Of a stretch of DNA of 41,142 bases, positions 24,024 to 33,124 are shown one piece after another. The notes beneath the pieces are model-generated. The model searched no databases, was not told where the DNA came from, and was given only the letters and a program-made list of their open reading frames with translations. Every line of letters begins with the position of its first letter. Positions within the stretch are counted from its first letter, which is position 1. A program made the position numbers and the translations under genes. Origin of the DNA: an uncultured Pelagibacteraceae bacterium (GTDB taxonomy: Bacteria > Pseudomonadota > Alphaproteobacteria > Pelagibacterales > Pelagibacteraceae); contig CACGCL010000010.1 of the NCBI GenBank assembly GCA_902571525.1, positions 1-41,142 of the forward strand. The letters run 5' to 3'.

Positions 24024-25118
24024 ATGGAATTTTTTCTTCCAATAGCAGAAGTTTACGTAAGCCTACCTTTTATTTTTATATTAAGCTTAGCGGTGGGAGT
24101 CTTGTCAGGTCTTTTTGGTGTTGGTGGTGGATTTTTAATGACACCTTTTTTAATTTTTTTGGGGATTCCACCAGCTTATGCGGTACCAAATGAGGCCAAC
24201 AATATTTTAGGAACTTCTATATCAGGGTCAACCACACATTATCTTAAAGGAACATTAGACTATAAAATGGGTCTGATGATAGTAGTTGGAGGAGTAGTTG
24301 GTACTGCCTTAGGAATTTATACTTTTAGTTATTTTCAAGATATCGGCAAAATTAATATCGTCATATCTCTCGCCTATATGTATATACTCGCAATCATTGG
24401 TACAATGATGCTTGTTCAGGGTGTCACTGAAATAGATAGAGCAAGAAAAAAAATAGTAGTGAAAAAAAAATTACATGATCATTATTGGTTTCACGGCTTA
24501 CCATTTAGAATGAGATTTAAGAAATCAAAACTTTATGAAAGTGCATTTACTCCAATAGTAATAGGTTTTTTGGTAGGATTTATTGCAGCCATACTCGGCG
24601 TTGGTGGGGCATTTATTTTAGTTCCAGCCATGATTTATATAATTGGTATGCCTACAAAATTAATTCCAGGAACATCTTTATTTGTAACAATTTTTGTAAG
24701 CGCAATAGTTACGGTATTGCATGCATTTAATTATGGAACAATTGATCTTATATTGGTTACAGTTTTAATTTTAGGCTCGATATTAGGTGTACAAATTGGA
24801 CAAAAACTTGGAGAAAAAGTTGATAGTTCACAATTCAAAACTATTTTAGCAGTTTTATTACTGCTAGTTGGTGTTGCGATTGCTTACGATACTTTTTTTT
24901 CAGCAGAAAATTTATCAGAAATATATAAATATTCTAAACCTTCACTAGGACCTGTTTCAGAATTTGTAAGAGATTTATCTAAAAATGTTCCTTTTCTTTA
25001 TGGCATGGCATCTATAGTTTTAGCTTTAGGATTAGGTGTTGGAGCAGCCATCTTAAGAAAAATTTTAGGAAAATTAAAAGATAAGTATGTGCCAAAACCA
25101 ACTATATCAACTAAGTAA
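24024..25118 (+). CDS. tauE: TauE/SafE (TSUP) family probable sulfite exporter
   Basis: 364 residues, about eight to nine helices in two inverted repeats, each with the TSUP glycine signature: LFGVGGGFLMTPFLIFLGIP near residue 30 and ILGVGGAFILVPAMIYIIG near 190. A long cytoplasmic loop with basic residues separates the halves, and a final helix precedes a Lys-rich tail. TSUP proteins carry sulfite or organosulfonates. Lying between aprMBA and suyAB/xsc, sulfite export is the natural role; sulfonate uptake is the alternative. It ends 2 bases before the convergent suyB stop. Confidence 0.88.
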   Translation: MEFFLPIAEVYVSLPFIFILSLAVGVLSGLFGVGGGFLMTPFLIFLGIPPAYAVPNEANNILGTSISGSTTHYLKGTLDYKMGLMIVVGGVVGTALGIYTFSYFQDIGKINIVISLAYMYILAIIGTMMLVQGVTEIDRARKKIVVKKKLHDHYWFHGLPFRMRFKKSKLYESAFTPIVIGFLVGFIAAILGVGGAFILVPAMIYIIGMPTKLIPGTSLFVTIFVSAIVTVLHAFNYGTIDLILVTVLILGSILGVQIGQKLGEKVDSSQFKTILAVLLLLVGVAIAYDTFFSAENLSEIYKYSKPSLGPVSEFVRDLSKNVPFLYGMASIVLALGLGVGAAILRKILGKLKDKYVPKPTISTK

Positions 25119-25120
25119 AT

Positions 25121-26287
25121 CTAAGCACTTCTGTATAATTTGGTCATTACGAATTCTTTATGACCAAGAGCCTCTGCACAAGTTAATCTACCATTAGCAA
25201 CTTTAAGAGTTGCTTTAATTAATTCATTTCCTGCTTGATCTAAATTCATTTCCCTTGACAAAATTTTTGACACATCAAGATCAATGTGTTCACTCATAGT
25301 TTTTGCAGTTAAAGGATTAGCGGTTAGTTTTAATACAGGTTCGATAGGATTTCCAATAATATTTCCCTGACCTGTAGGAAACAAGTGAATGTTAAATCCA
25401 CCTGCAGCTTGTAGAGTTACACATTCTGCAGCAGCTGAGGATGTATCCATAAAATATAATCCTTTTCCTTTACTTGGTTCTTCTGCAGGCTCAAGCACAT
25501 CAATGAATTGTCTTGTACCAATTTTCTGAAAGTTACCAAAAGCTTTTTCCTCAATCGTAGTTAATCCGCCTGCAATATTACCTGCGGTGGGTTGGCTTTC
25601 TGACAAATCATTTGTAGCCTCTTTTAAAATAAAATCGTTATATGAGTTCCAAGTTTTCATAAATTTTTCTTGAGCTTCTTTAGTTTTACCTCTTTTAGCA
25701 CAAACATTTTCAGCCCCTGTTAATTCTGAAGTTTCACCAAAGCAAAGGTGCACTCCCATAGGTTCAAGTTTATCCATTAAATTTCCAACAGTTGGATTAG
25801 ATGCTAAACCTGATGTAGTATCAGACTCACCACATTTTACTGATATCCACAAATCACTTATAGGACATTCTTCTCGTTGTTTTTCAGATGCCCACATTGA
25901 GAATTCTTGAGCTTTTTTTGAAACTTTTGCAATTGTGTCAATATCTCCAACACCCTCAATACTAAAACCCTCAACTGGTTTTCCAGTTTTCGCAATAGCA
26001 TCTACTATTCTCTTAGTCCATTTAGGCTCAATACCTATTACTATGACTGCAGCAACATTTGGGTTTTTTCCAGTACCAATCATAGTTCTAAAATGTAACT
26101 CTAAGTCAGCACCAAACTGTAATCTTCCATATGAATGTGGTAATGCAATAGTACCTTTTATGTTATTTGCAACAGCCTCTGCACATGCATTTGATATATC
26201 ATCAACAGGCAATATAATTACATGATTTCTAGTGCCAGCTCTTCCGTTTTCCCTTTTGTATCCTAAAAAAATTTCTGGAATTTTCAT
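25121..26287 (-). CDS. suyB: (R)-sulfolactate sulfo-lyase large subunit SuyB
   Basis: 388 residues of the UxaA/altronate dehydratase C-terminal family, matching the SuyB form: [26 protein letters not shown] at the start, [19 protein letters not shown] and [12 protein letters not shown] in the middle, [18 protein letters not shown] later. SuyAB splits sulfolactate into pyruvate and sulfite in an Fe-dependent reaction. I take the ATG at 26287, two bases after the suyA stop; a GTG at 26296 would add three residues. D-altronate dehydratase is unlikely given the SuyA partner and xsc/apr neighbours. Confidence 0.93.
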   Translation of the reverse strand: MKIPEIFLGYKRENGRAGTRNHVIILPVDDISNACAEAVANNIKGTIALPHSYGRLQFGADLELHFRTMIGTGKNPNVAAVIVIGIEPKWTKRIVDAIAKTGKPVEGFSIEGVGDIDTIAKVSKKAQEFSMWASEKQREECPISDLWISVKCGESDTTSGLASNPTVGNLMDKLEPMGVHLCFGETSELTGAENVCAKRGKTKEAQEKFMKTWNSYNDFILKEATNDLSESQPTAGNIAGGLTTIEEKAFGNFQKIGTRQFIDVLEPAEEPSKGKGLYFMDTSSAAAECVTLQAAGGFNIHLFPTGQGNIIGNPIEPVLKLTANPLTAKTMSEHIDLDVSKILSREMNLDQAGNELIKATLKVANGRLTCAEALGHKEFVMTKLYRSA

Positions 26288-26289
26288 TT

Positions 26290-26577
26290 TTACCACTTTT
26301 TTGTTTTAACGTTATGCACATGAACATGATCACCTTTTTTAATTAACTTTACTACCTTACCTATGTCATGACCATATTTTATAATTGTGTCACCCTCTTT
26401 TAAATCTTGTAAAGCAATTTTGTGACCTAGGGGTATTTCTGCTTCAGACTTTATATCTTTTGAAGTATCGTTTTCCATAATCCAACAACAGCAATCTTGG
26501 CCTTCAATAACTTTTTCAACTACAATTACCCCAACATTGTCTTTTTTATCGTGGATTATTATGTCTGTTTTAGCCAT
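26290..26577 (-). CDS. suyA: (R)-sulfolactate sulfo-lyase small subunit SuyA
   Basis: 95-residue SAF-domain protein. It opens [19 protein letters not shown], contains the CCCW cluster at about 29-32 and [16 protein letters not shown], and ends [11 protein letters not shown], the closing HVHN motif of UxaA-N/SuyA proteins. Forms the active enzyme with SuyB, which follows after two bases. Divergent from xsc across an 81-base gap with a perfect palindrome. Confidence 0.93.
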   Translation of the reverse strand: MAKTDIIIHDKKDNVGVIVVEKVIEGQDCCCWIMENDTSKDIKSEAEIPLGHKIALQDLKEGDTIIKYGHDIGKVVKLIKKGDHVHVHNVKTKKW

Positions 26578-26619
26578 TGTGACGATTTCTTAGTAGAAAC
26601 TTCGTAAGAATTTATATAT

Positions 26620-26633
26620 TAATCGATCGATTA
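26620..26633. promoter_or_regulatory. Perfect 14-bp palindrome between suyA and xsc, candidate operator
   Basis: TAATCGATCGATTA is its own reverse complement and sits in the 81-base divergent gap, overlapping a TATATT hexamer (26615-26620) that could be the xsc -10. A dimeric repressor site controlling both directions is the simplest reading. A weaker inverted pair TTTCT-TAGT-AGAAA lies at 26586-26599. The regulator is not in the window. Confidence 0.45.
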
Positions 26634-26658
26634 CAACAAAATTTATTAGGATTTTTTT

Positions 26659-28443
26659 ATGACTAAAATGACCACAGAAGAAGCGTTTATAAAAGTTCTT
26701 CAGATGCATGGTATTGAGCACGCTTTTGGAATTATAGGATCAGCTTTCATGCCTATATCAGATTTATTTCCTAAAGCAGGTATTACATTTTGGGATGTTG
26801 CTCATGAGACGAATGGTGGACTAATCGCTGATGGCTACACTAGAGCTACAGGTAAAATGTCAATGGTGATTGCACAAAATGGTCCTGGTATAACTGGTTT
26901 AGTTACACCAATAAAAACTGCATATTGGAATCATACTCCATTATTAGTAGTGACTCCACAAGCAGCAAATAAAACCATGGGCCAAGGAGGTTTCCAAGAA
27001 GTAGAACAAATGAATTTATTTAAAGATATGGTTTGTTATCAAGAGGAAGTAAGAGACCCATCAAGAATGGCAGAAGTTCTTAATAGAGTTATAGAAAAAG
27101 CGTTTAGAGGTTCTGCACCTGCACAAATAAATGTTCCGAGAGATTATTGGACTCAAGTTATAGACATCGAATTACCGCCAATAGTTAGATTTGAAAGACA
27201 AGGTGGTGGTAAAGAAGCAATCGAGAATGCAGCAAATCTTTTATCTAAAGCTAAATTTCCAGTAATTTTATCTGGTGCTGGTGTTGTTTTAGGTGGAGCA
27301 ATTGATGAGTGTAAAAAATTAGCTGAAAAATTAGATGCACCCGTTTGTAATGGCTATCAGCATAATGATAGTTTTCCAGGAACTCACCCTTTAGCCGTTG
27401 GACCTTTGGGATACAATGGATCTAAAGCTGCGATGGAATTAATATCTAAAGCAGATGTAGTGTTGGCGCTTGGCACCAGACTTAATCCTTTTTCAACATT
27501 GCCTGGATATGGAATTGATTATTGGCCGAAAAAAGCAACAATTATTCAGGTAGACATGAATCCAGATAGAATTGGCCTTACGAAAAAAGTTTCTGTTGGT
27601 ATTTGCGGAGACTCGAAACAAGTAGCTCAGCAAATTTTAGAAAAACTATCTTCAGATGCAGGTAACACTGGAAGAGAGGAAAGAAAGAATTTAATACATA
27701 AAACTAAATCTGCATGGTTACAAACCTTATCTGGTTTAGATCATGAAGAAGATGACCCGGGTACGGTTTGGAATAAAGAAGCTAGGGAAAGAGATAAAGA
27801 CAGGATGTCTCCAAGACAAGCTTGGAGAGCAATACAAGACGCATTACCACAAGAGGCAATTATCTCTAGTGATATAGGAAACAATTGTGCAATAGGAAAT
27901 GCATATCCAACTTTTGAAAAACCAAGAAAATATTTGGCACCTGGTTTATTTGGTCCTTGTGGGTATGGTTTTCCAGCCATACTAGGCGCAAAAATTGGCT
28001 GTCCTGATACCCCTGTAGTAGGGTTTGCAGGTGATGGAGCTTTTGGAATTAGTATGAATGAAATGAGCTCATGTGCAAGAGAGGAATGGCCATCTATAAC
28101 TATGGTAATTTTTAGAAATTATCAGTGGGGTGCAGAAAAAAGAAATTCAATTTTATGGTTTGACGATAATTTTGTAGGGACAGAACTTGATCCCGAATTA
28201 AGTTATGCAAAAGTTGCGAACGCATGTGGATTAAAAGGAGTGACTTGCAAAACAATGGAAGAAACAACAAAAGCTATTAAACAATCTTGTGAAGATCAAA
28301 AAAAAGGAATTACAACCTTTATTGAAATAATTTTAAACCAGGAACTTGGAGAACCCTTTAGAAGAGATGCAATGAAGAAACCTGTAAAAGTTGCTGGTAT
28401 TAAAAAAGAGGATATGAAGAAACAACCCTCTTTAGTTTCTTAA
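26659..28443 (+). CDS. xsc: Sulfoacetaldehyde acetyltransferase
   Basis: 594-residue TPP-dependent enzyme: sulfoacetaldehyde + phosphate to acetyl phosphate + sulfite. The Xsc-specific opening HAFGIIGSAFMPISDLFPKAG is present; Glu of DVAHETNG activates TPP; the Mg/TPP site is GFAGDGAFGISMNEM near 455-470 with downstream NYQWGAEK. Length matches known Xsc. AGGA lies before the ATG. Note that Xsc itself needs TPP, linking it to the riboswitch-controlled precursor uptake at 1930-3423. No pta, tpa or taurine transporter is in the window. Confidence 0.96.
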   Translation: MTKMTTEEAFIKVLQMHGIEHAFGIIGSAFMPISDLFPKAGITFWDVAHETNGGLIADGYTRATGKMSMVIAQNGPGITGLVTPIKTAYWNHTPLLVVTPQAANKTMGQGGFQEVEQMNLFKDMVCYQEEVRDPSRMAEVLNRVIEKAFRGSAPAQINVPRDYWTQVIDIELPPIVRFERQGGGKEAIENAANLLSKAKFPVILSGAGVVLGGAIDECKKLAEKLDAPVCNGYQHNDSFPGTHPLAVGPLGYNGSKAAMELISKADVVLALGTRLNPFSTLPGYGIDYWPKKATIIQVDMNPDRIGLTKKVSVGICGDSKQVAQQILEKLSSDAGNTGREERKNLIHKTKSAWLQTLSGLDHEEDDPGTVWNKEARERDKDRMSPRQAWRAIQDALPQEAIISSDIGNNCAIGNAYPTFEKPRKYLAPGLFGPCGYGFPAILGAKIGCPDTPVVGFAGDGAFGISMNEMSSCAREEWPSITMVIFRNYQWGAEKRNSILWFDDNFVGTELDPELSYAKVANACGLKGVTCKTMEETTKAIKQSCEDQKKGITTFIEIILNQELGEPFRRDAMKKPVKVAGIKKEDMKKQPSLVS

Positions 28444-28459
28444 AATAAATCAGTTCTTT

Positions 28460-29236
28460 TTATCTTATTACCGCTTTAACAGATCCCAGTTTATCAACTC
28501 TTCCAGTATAGAGACCTTTACCTTTAATTGGGACTACACCCACAGAAGAACCTGTAAAAACCCAAAAATCTTTACCTAAATCTATTTTGTCTTTTTTAAC
28601 TTTATTCAAAACAAATCTCAAAGAATTCAATGGGTTTACGTATACAGTACTAGTATTACCACTTACGCTTTGACTAATTTTTTTATTAGAAATATTAGTT
28701 TTCAAATTTCCAATATTTATTCTTTTATATTTCTTCTTAGCACCTACTAAAAATTTAACATTGGCACCAAAATCACTGCATAAGTCACCAAAAGAGGTGA
28801 TTCCTTTTTTTCTTTGCCTATAACCAACTACTTCGATACACGGCGCCATGTAAGAAATAAACTTTGATATATTTTTCATTGTAATTGGGCCTTTAGATGA
28901 AAAAAAGGATTTTTTAACTTTGTAACAAACTTCAAGCTCTATACCTAAAGTTGCTTTACTTATTCTAACACTTTTACCACTACTTAAAAAATTTCTTTTA
29001 TAAACTGAAGCGTAAAAAGGTTCTTTTTCTTTTAATTTTTTAATTAAAGGAATACCTGTGCCAGCTGCTTTAAAACCAATTACAGGTAATTTAATTTTAC
29101 TTTCACAAAGTCTTCTTAATTTTTGTGCTTCATTAATGTTTTTTGTATATTTATTTGGCAAAGGTGCAATAAGCTTATTTTTTAAAAAAGCATTTACTAG
29201 TCTATTTGAAACTTTTTCTAAATTTGTCTTTTTCAT
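28460..29236 (-). CDS. 2-keto-4-pentenoate hydratase-like protein (FAH superfamily)
   Basis: 258 residues of the MhpD/FAH fold: PVIGFKAAGTG, a metal-site ELEVCYKV (Glu-x-Glu), PCIEVVGYR, DFGANVKFLVGA, NPLNSLRFVLN and the closing FTGSSVGVVPIKGKGLYTG. MhpD adds water to 2-oxo-pent-4-enoate; other members are decarboxylases or hydrolases. The frame continues to 29284, but the ATG at 29236 makes an ATGA overlap with the upstream gene and gives the usual N terminus. Last gene of a five-gene operon; substrate unknown. Confidence 0.8.
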   Translation of the reverse strand: MKKTNLEKVSNRLVNAFLKNKLIAPLPNKYTKNINEAQKLRRLCESKIKLPVIGFKAAGTGIPLIKKLKEKEPFYASVYKRNFLSSGKSVRISKATLGIELEVCYKVKKSFFSSKGPITMKNISKFISYMAPCIEVVGYRQRKKGITSFGDLCSDFGANVKFLVGAKKKYKRINIGNLKTNISNKKISQSVSGNTSTVYVNPLNSLRFVLNKVKKDKIDLGKDFWVFTGSSVGVVPIKGKGLYTGRVDKLGSVKAVIR

Positions 29237-30045
29237 AACTTTATATTTAAAACTGTTGAAGGATCTAATTTTATACCGAACCAATTTAACCTTATGTCTA
29301 AATGTGGACCAGTCGACCTGCCGCTAGAACCTACAGTTCCAATTATATCACCTTGTTTTACAATATCACCCTCTTCTACAAATATTTTGTCCATATGCAT
29401 ATATAACGTAGAAATTCCATGTCCATGATCAAAAATAAGTGTAGCCCCTGTATAATATAAATCGATTTCTGCAAGTGTAACTATTCCACTAGCCATTGCT
29501 TTTATTGGTGTCCCAAGTTTTCCTGCAAAGTCAATTCCATAATGAGGTGATCTTGGCTTACCATTTAAAATTCTTTGACTACCGTATATTCCAGTGATTA
29601 TTGCATCATCTAAAGGTTTAATAAATTTATTTTTAAAAAAATTTAAATTTGAATTTATTTCTCTGGCGTTAACTATTAATTTATTCTCTTTTCTTATTCT
29701 ATCGTAAACTTCTTTGGGAGGTGTAACTTTCTTAGGCTCAAGACCATCTATTCTCTGAATTTTATATTTTCTTTTAAGAACTTTTTTTACTATCTTTTTT
29801 TTATTTCCATTTAATATTTTTGTAATTACTATGTCGTTTTTTCGATCTCTGTCTAACCCAAAAACAAAGTCACCATCTTTTGTGACCTTTATTTTTTTAT
29901 TATCAATTTCAATTTCAGATCCAGGATCTGTCTTCCCCAAAATAAAATGACCCTGGATGAATTTACCATTAAACTCTACAGATTTTGACTCGAAAGAAAA
30001 AATTAAAACAAATAAAATAATATATTTAATTATTTTGCTGTCCAT
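29233..30045 (-). CDS. Secreted M23-family (LytM-like) protein with altered metal site
   Basis: 270 residues: N-terminal signal peptide (about 1-22), a beta domain with IEIDNKKIKVTKDGDFVFGL, a basic linker, then the M23 domain (about 155-268). The first zinc ligands are in SPHYGIDFAG (HxxxD) and the loop HGHGISTLYMHMD is intact. The HxH motif expected in TGPHLH reads GPHLDIRLNW: the third zinc ligand is Asp. Confirmed from the bases at 29297-29314. It may be a weak enzyme or an inactive activator of amidases, as in EnvC/NlpD. It overlaps the SDR gene by 16 bases. Confidence 0.88.
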   Translation of the reverse strand: MDSKIIKYIILFVLIFSFESKSVEFNGKFIQGHFILGKTDPGSEIEIDNKKIKVTKDGDFVFGLDRDRKNDIVITKILNGNKKKIVKKVLKRKYKIQRIDGLEPKKVTPPKEVYDRIRKENKLIVNAREINSNLNFFKNKFIKPLDDAIITGIYGSQRILNGKPRSPHYGIDFAGKLGTPIKAMASGIVTLAEIDLYYTGATLIFDHGHGISTLYMHMDKIFVEEGDIVKQGDIIGTVGSSGRSTGPHLDIRLNWFGIKLDPSTVLNIKL

Positions 30046-30797
30046 CCACCGTCTACTAATAAAGAAGTTCCCGTAATCATTGACGCTTGATCTGAAGCTA
30101 AAAAAACCACAGCACTTGCTATATCTGATAATTCAGCAAACTTCCCTAAAGGAATATTACCAAGCACTTCTCTCATGAATTTTCTATCCTTTAAAAATTT
30201 TTTTGTCATTGGAGTTACCACAAAAGTTGGGCAAACGGTATTAACTCTTATGTTATATTTTGCTAAATCAATAGACATACCTTTAGTTAAACCCTCTAAA
30301 CCAAATTTATTCATATTATATACACTTCTAATTGGCCCACCTACGTGACCCATTTGAGAAGACATATTAATAATAGCTCCTCCAGTCTTTTTCCTATTTT
30401 TTAATTCAATCATCTTTAAAGCACTTAGTTGAGCTATATTAAATGAAGCTATGGTATTAACTTTTACCAAATACTCCATGTTACTTTTTTTAACTTTTGT
30501 AAAGTGTTCTGGAATATTGGTTCCAGCATTATTAACCACAACATCTATTTTCTTTTGAGAATTAATAACTTTTTTAATTTGCTCGTAATTTGTAACATCA
30601 CACACAAAATATTTACATTTTACTTTAAATTTTTTAATAATTTTAGAAACCTCTTTTAAGTCTCTTTCAGTCCTACTGAGTATTATTAAGTTTGTTCCAG
30701 CTTCAGCTAGAGCAATGGCACAAGCTCTTCCTAAGCCTTTACCAGCTCCTGTAACAAGAGCAGTTTTGTTTTTTAAGTTATGTTTTTTTAAATACAT
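30030..30797 (-). CDS. Short-chain dehydrogenase/reductase
   Basis: 255 residues, classical SDR: cofactor loop TGAGKGLGRA (N-terminal), NNAGTN, catalytic Ser in INMSSQMG, Tyr/Lys in YNMNKFG, and VNTVCPTFV; it ends SLLVDGGW. The LSRTER block after the second strand suggests NADP(H) preference. The ATG at 30797 shares one base with the terC stop (TGATG); a TTG just upstream is disregarded. Substrate unknown; co-occurrence with a GMC oxidoreductase and an FAH-type hydratase suggests catabolism of an alcohol or sugar acid. Confidence 0.88.
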   Translation of the reverse strand: MYLKKHNLKNKTALVTGAGKGLGRACAIALAEAGTNLIILSRTERDLKEVSKIIKKFKVKCKYFVCDVTNYEQIKKVINSQKKIDVVVNNAGTNIPEHFTKVKKSNMEYLVKVNTIASFNIAQLSALKMIELKNRKKTGGAIINMSSQMGHVGGPIRSVYNMNKFGLEGLTKGMSIDLAKYNIRVNTVCPTFVVTPMTKKFLKDRKFMREVLGNIPLGKFAELSDIASAVVFLASDQASMITGTSLLVDGGWTAK

Positions 30798-31378
30798 CAA
30801 ATAATCAAAATTTTTAGATCAGTATAAATCAAATCTATTGCTACTACCAGTATTGCTAATAAACCAACCCATCCAATCCATTTATATTTTTTTATCCATC
30901 CAGATATTAGAGTAGCAGCAGTTGCCATCAAAATAATTGATAAAATTAAACCAAAAATTAAAAGGCCGTAATGATCCTTTGCCGCCCCAGCTACACCAAG
31001 TACATTATCCAAACTCATTGTGAAATCTGCAATTAATACAGTTGATATCGCTTTTATAAAACTAGACTTATCTATTTTGATATTACTATTTGTCTCGCTA
31101 TTTGGACTCTTTAGAATATCTCTATAAAGCTTGTAACAAATATATAATAATGCGAGACCACCAATTAATCTTAGACCGGTTATTTGTAATAAATATGCAG
31201 TTAAAAGAGTAAGTATAATTCTTAATAAAACAGCTCCACCAATTCCCCAAAAAATTATTTTTTTTCTTTCCTCAGTTGGAAATTTAGACGCAACCATCCC
31301 TATAATTATTGCGTTATCGCCCGCTAAAACTAAATCGATAAAAACTATTTGTGCAAAAATTACGATTTCTTCGTTCAT
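30797..31378 (-). CDS. TerC family (YjbE-type) membrane protein
   Basis: 193 residues with about seven helices. Conserved TerC blocks: FIDLVLAGDNAIIIGMVAS near the N terminus and ADFTMSLDNVLGVAGAA in the centre, the acidic pair of metal-binding LxGDN/LDN motifs. TerC proteins are linked to manganese or calcium efflux and metallation of exported proteins. It overlaps the GMC stop by one base (TAATG) and the SDR start by one base. A metal-handling protein between two oxidoreductases is unexpected. Confidence 0.9.
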   Translation of the reverse strand: MNEEIVIFAQIVFIDLVLAGDNAIIIGMVASKFPTEERKKIIFWGIGGAVLLRIILTLLTAYLLQITGLRLIGGLALLYICYKLYRDILKSPNSETNSNIKIDKSSFIKAISTVLIADFTMSLDNVLGVAGAAKDHYGLLIFGLILSIILMATAATLISGWIKKYKWIGWVGLLAILVVAIDLIYTDLKILII

Positions 31379-32994
31379 TAAAGGTTATCTTCTAATATCA
31401 TGTCAGATGCTTTCTCTGCAATCATTATAGTTGGAGCGTTTGTATTTCCTGACGTAATATTTGGCATCACTGATGCATCAACTACTCTCAAGTTTTCTAT
31501 TCCGTTAACTTTAAGTCGTTCATTTACGACCGAGTTTTCATCCTGACCCATTCTACAAGTTCCTACTGGATGAAATATTGTTTGTGTATAGTCACTTCCA
31601 GCTTTAACTAACTCTTCATCATCTTTAATGTGAATACCAGGACGATATTCCTCTGGTTGGTATTTTTTAAATGTATCAGTATCAAGCATAATTTTTCTAA
31701 TAAGCTTAAGACCTTGAGCAGCCACATATCTATCATCTTCAGTTGATAAATAGTTCATTTTAATTTTTGGTTTATCTTTTATATTGCTACTAACAACATT
31801 TATTTCTCCTCTACTTGTTGGTCTTATATTAGCTACCGTTGGCGTAATCCCGTCAAAATTATGAAGTTTAGTTGCTCCTAAAATATCTGTACTAATCGGC
31901 TGAACATGAAATTGTAGATTTGGGGTTTCTCTGGAATTATCACTCTTAGCAAAACCACAAACTTGACTTGCTCCCATAGTCATTGGCCCACTTTGATTAA
32001 AAACATACTCTAATCCAATTAAAAATTTTCCAAAAAGACTGTTTATTTTTTTATTCAGAGACTTTAAATTTTTAACTTTGTAAACTGGCCTAAACATCAA
32101 GTGGTCTTGTAAATTTTTACCAACTCCTTTTAAATTTATGATTGTTTTTATACCTATTTTTCTTAACTTATCTGCATCTCCTATTCCAGAAACTTGTAAA
32201 ACTTGAGGAGATCCAATCGAACCTGCAGATAAAATAACTTCTTTGTTAGCAGAAATTTTATTTAAATTTTCTCCCAATACATAATCAACGCTAGAAGCTC
32301 TTTTTCCCTCAAAATTAATTCTTTGAACCTGAACATTTGTTAATATTTTTAAATTAGATCTATTTTTTACTGGATTTAAATATCCTTTAGCAGCGCTATA
32401 TCTTAATTTTAAACCAAATTTCCCATGAGTAGTTGTAAATTGAAAAAAACCAACACCAAAATTATTACCTGTATTAAAGTCATTTACTTTAGGAATACCT
32501 GTTTCTTCTGCTGCATTAATAAATTCGTCTAACATTTTTAATTTAATTTTTTTATTTGCAACCATTATAGGACCTTCGTTGCTATGAAATTTACCTTTAC
32601 CTAACTCGTTATTTTCAGACCTAATAAAATATGGCAGTACATCATCCCACCCCCAACCTTTGTTACCTTGCTGTCTCCAGTTATCATAATCATTGCTTTG
32701 ACCTCTGATCCACAAAAGTCCATTTATTGATGAACTACCACCTAAAGTTTTACCTCTAGGATATCTAATTGATCGATTATTCATTGTCTCATCTTTTTCA
32801 GTATGGAAACACCAGTCTACCTTTGGGTTATGCATCGTTTTGTAATAACCTACAGGAATATGTATCCATGGATAGTTATCTTTTCCTCCTGCCTCTAAAA
32901 GAAGAACTTTATTTCTTGAATTTTTTGACAACCGATTTGCTAAAACACATCCTGCAGAACCTGCACCGATAATAATGTAATCAAATTTTTCCAT
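31378..32994 (-). CDS. GMC family flavin oxidoreductase (choline/alcohol dehydrogenase-like)
   Basis: 538 residues. FAD dinucleotide-binding motif [16 protein letters not shown] at 7-22; GMC signature 1 [18 protein letters not shown]; signature 2 [16 protein letters not shown]; the active-site His in HPVGTCRMG and the following Asn in [13 protein letters not shown]. It oxidises an alcohol to aldehyde, possibly choline or another polyol. The ATG at 32994 is used; a TTG at 33000 adds two residues. First gene of the minus-strand operon, divergent from the TRAP genes across 130 bases, so the TRAP system may import its substrate. Confidence 0.92.
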   Translation of the reverse strand: MEKFDYIIIGAGSAGCVLANRLSKNSRNKVLLLEAGGKDNYPWIHIPVGYYKTMHNPKVDWCFHTEKDETMNNRSIRYPRGKTLGGSSSINGLLWIRGQSNDYDNWRQQGNKGWGWDDVLPYFIRSENNELGKGKFHSNEGPIMVANKKIKLKMLDEFINAAEETGIPKVNDFNTGNNFGVGFFQFTTTHGKFGLKLRYSAAKGYLNPVKNRSNLKILTNVQVQRINFEGKRASSVDYVLGENLNKISANKEVILSAGSIGSPQVLQVSGIGDADKLRKIGIKTIINLKGVGKNLQDHLMFRPVYKVKNLKSLNKKINSLFGKFLIGLEYVFNQSGPMTMGASQVCGFAKSDNSRETPNLQFHVQPISTDILGATKLHNFDGITPTVANIRPTSRGEINVVSSNIKDKPKIKMNYLSTEDDRYVAAQGLKLIRKIMLDTDTFKKYQPEEYRPGIHIKDDEELVKAGSDYTQTIFHPVGTCRMGQDENSVVNERLKVNGIENLRVVDASVMPNITSGNTNAPTIMIAEKASDMILEDNL

Positions 32995-33124
32995 AACCAA
33001 TTTTTGTTTATTTTTATACTGAATTTTTCAATTTTGCTAGATTTATTGAGGTATTTGGTTCTTGTAACGTTAAGGGATATTTGTCAGAATTAGTTTTTTA
33101 AAAAATAACTTAAGAGAGGGAAAT

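Noticed and set aside
29237..29284. Upstream start of the MhpD-like gene
   Set aside because: The extension lies wholly inside the M23-like gene; ATG 29236 forms the ATGA coupling.
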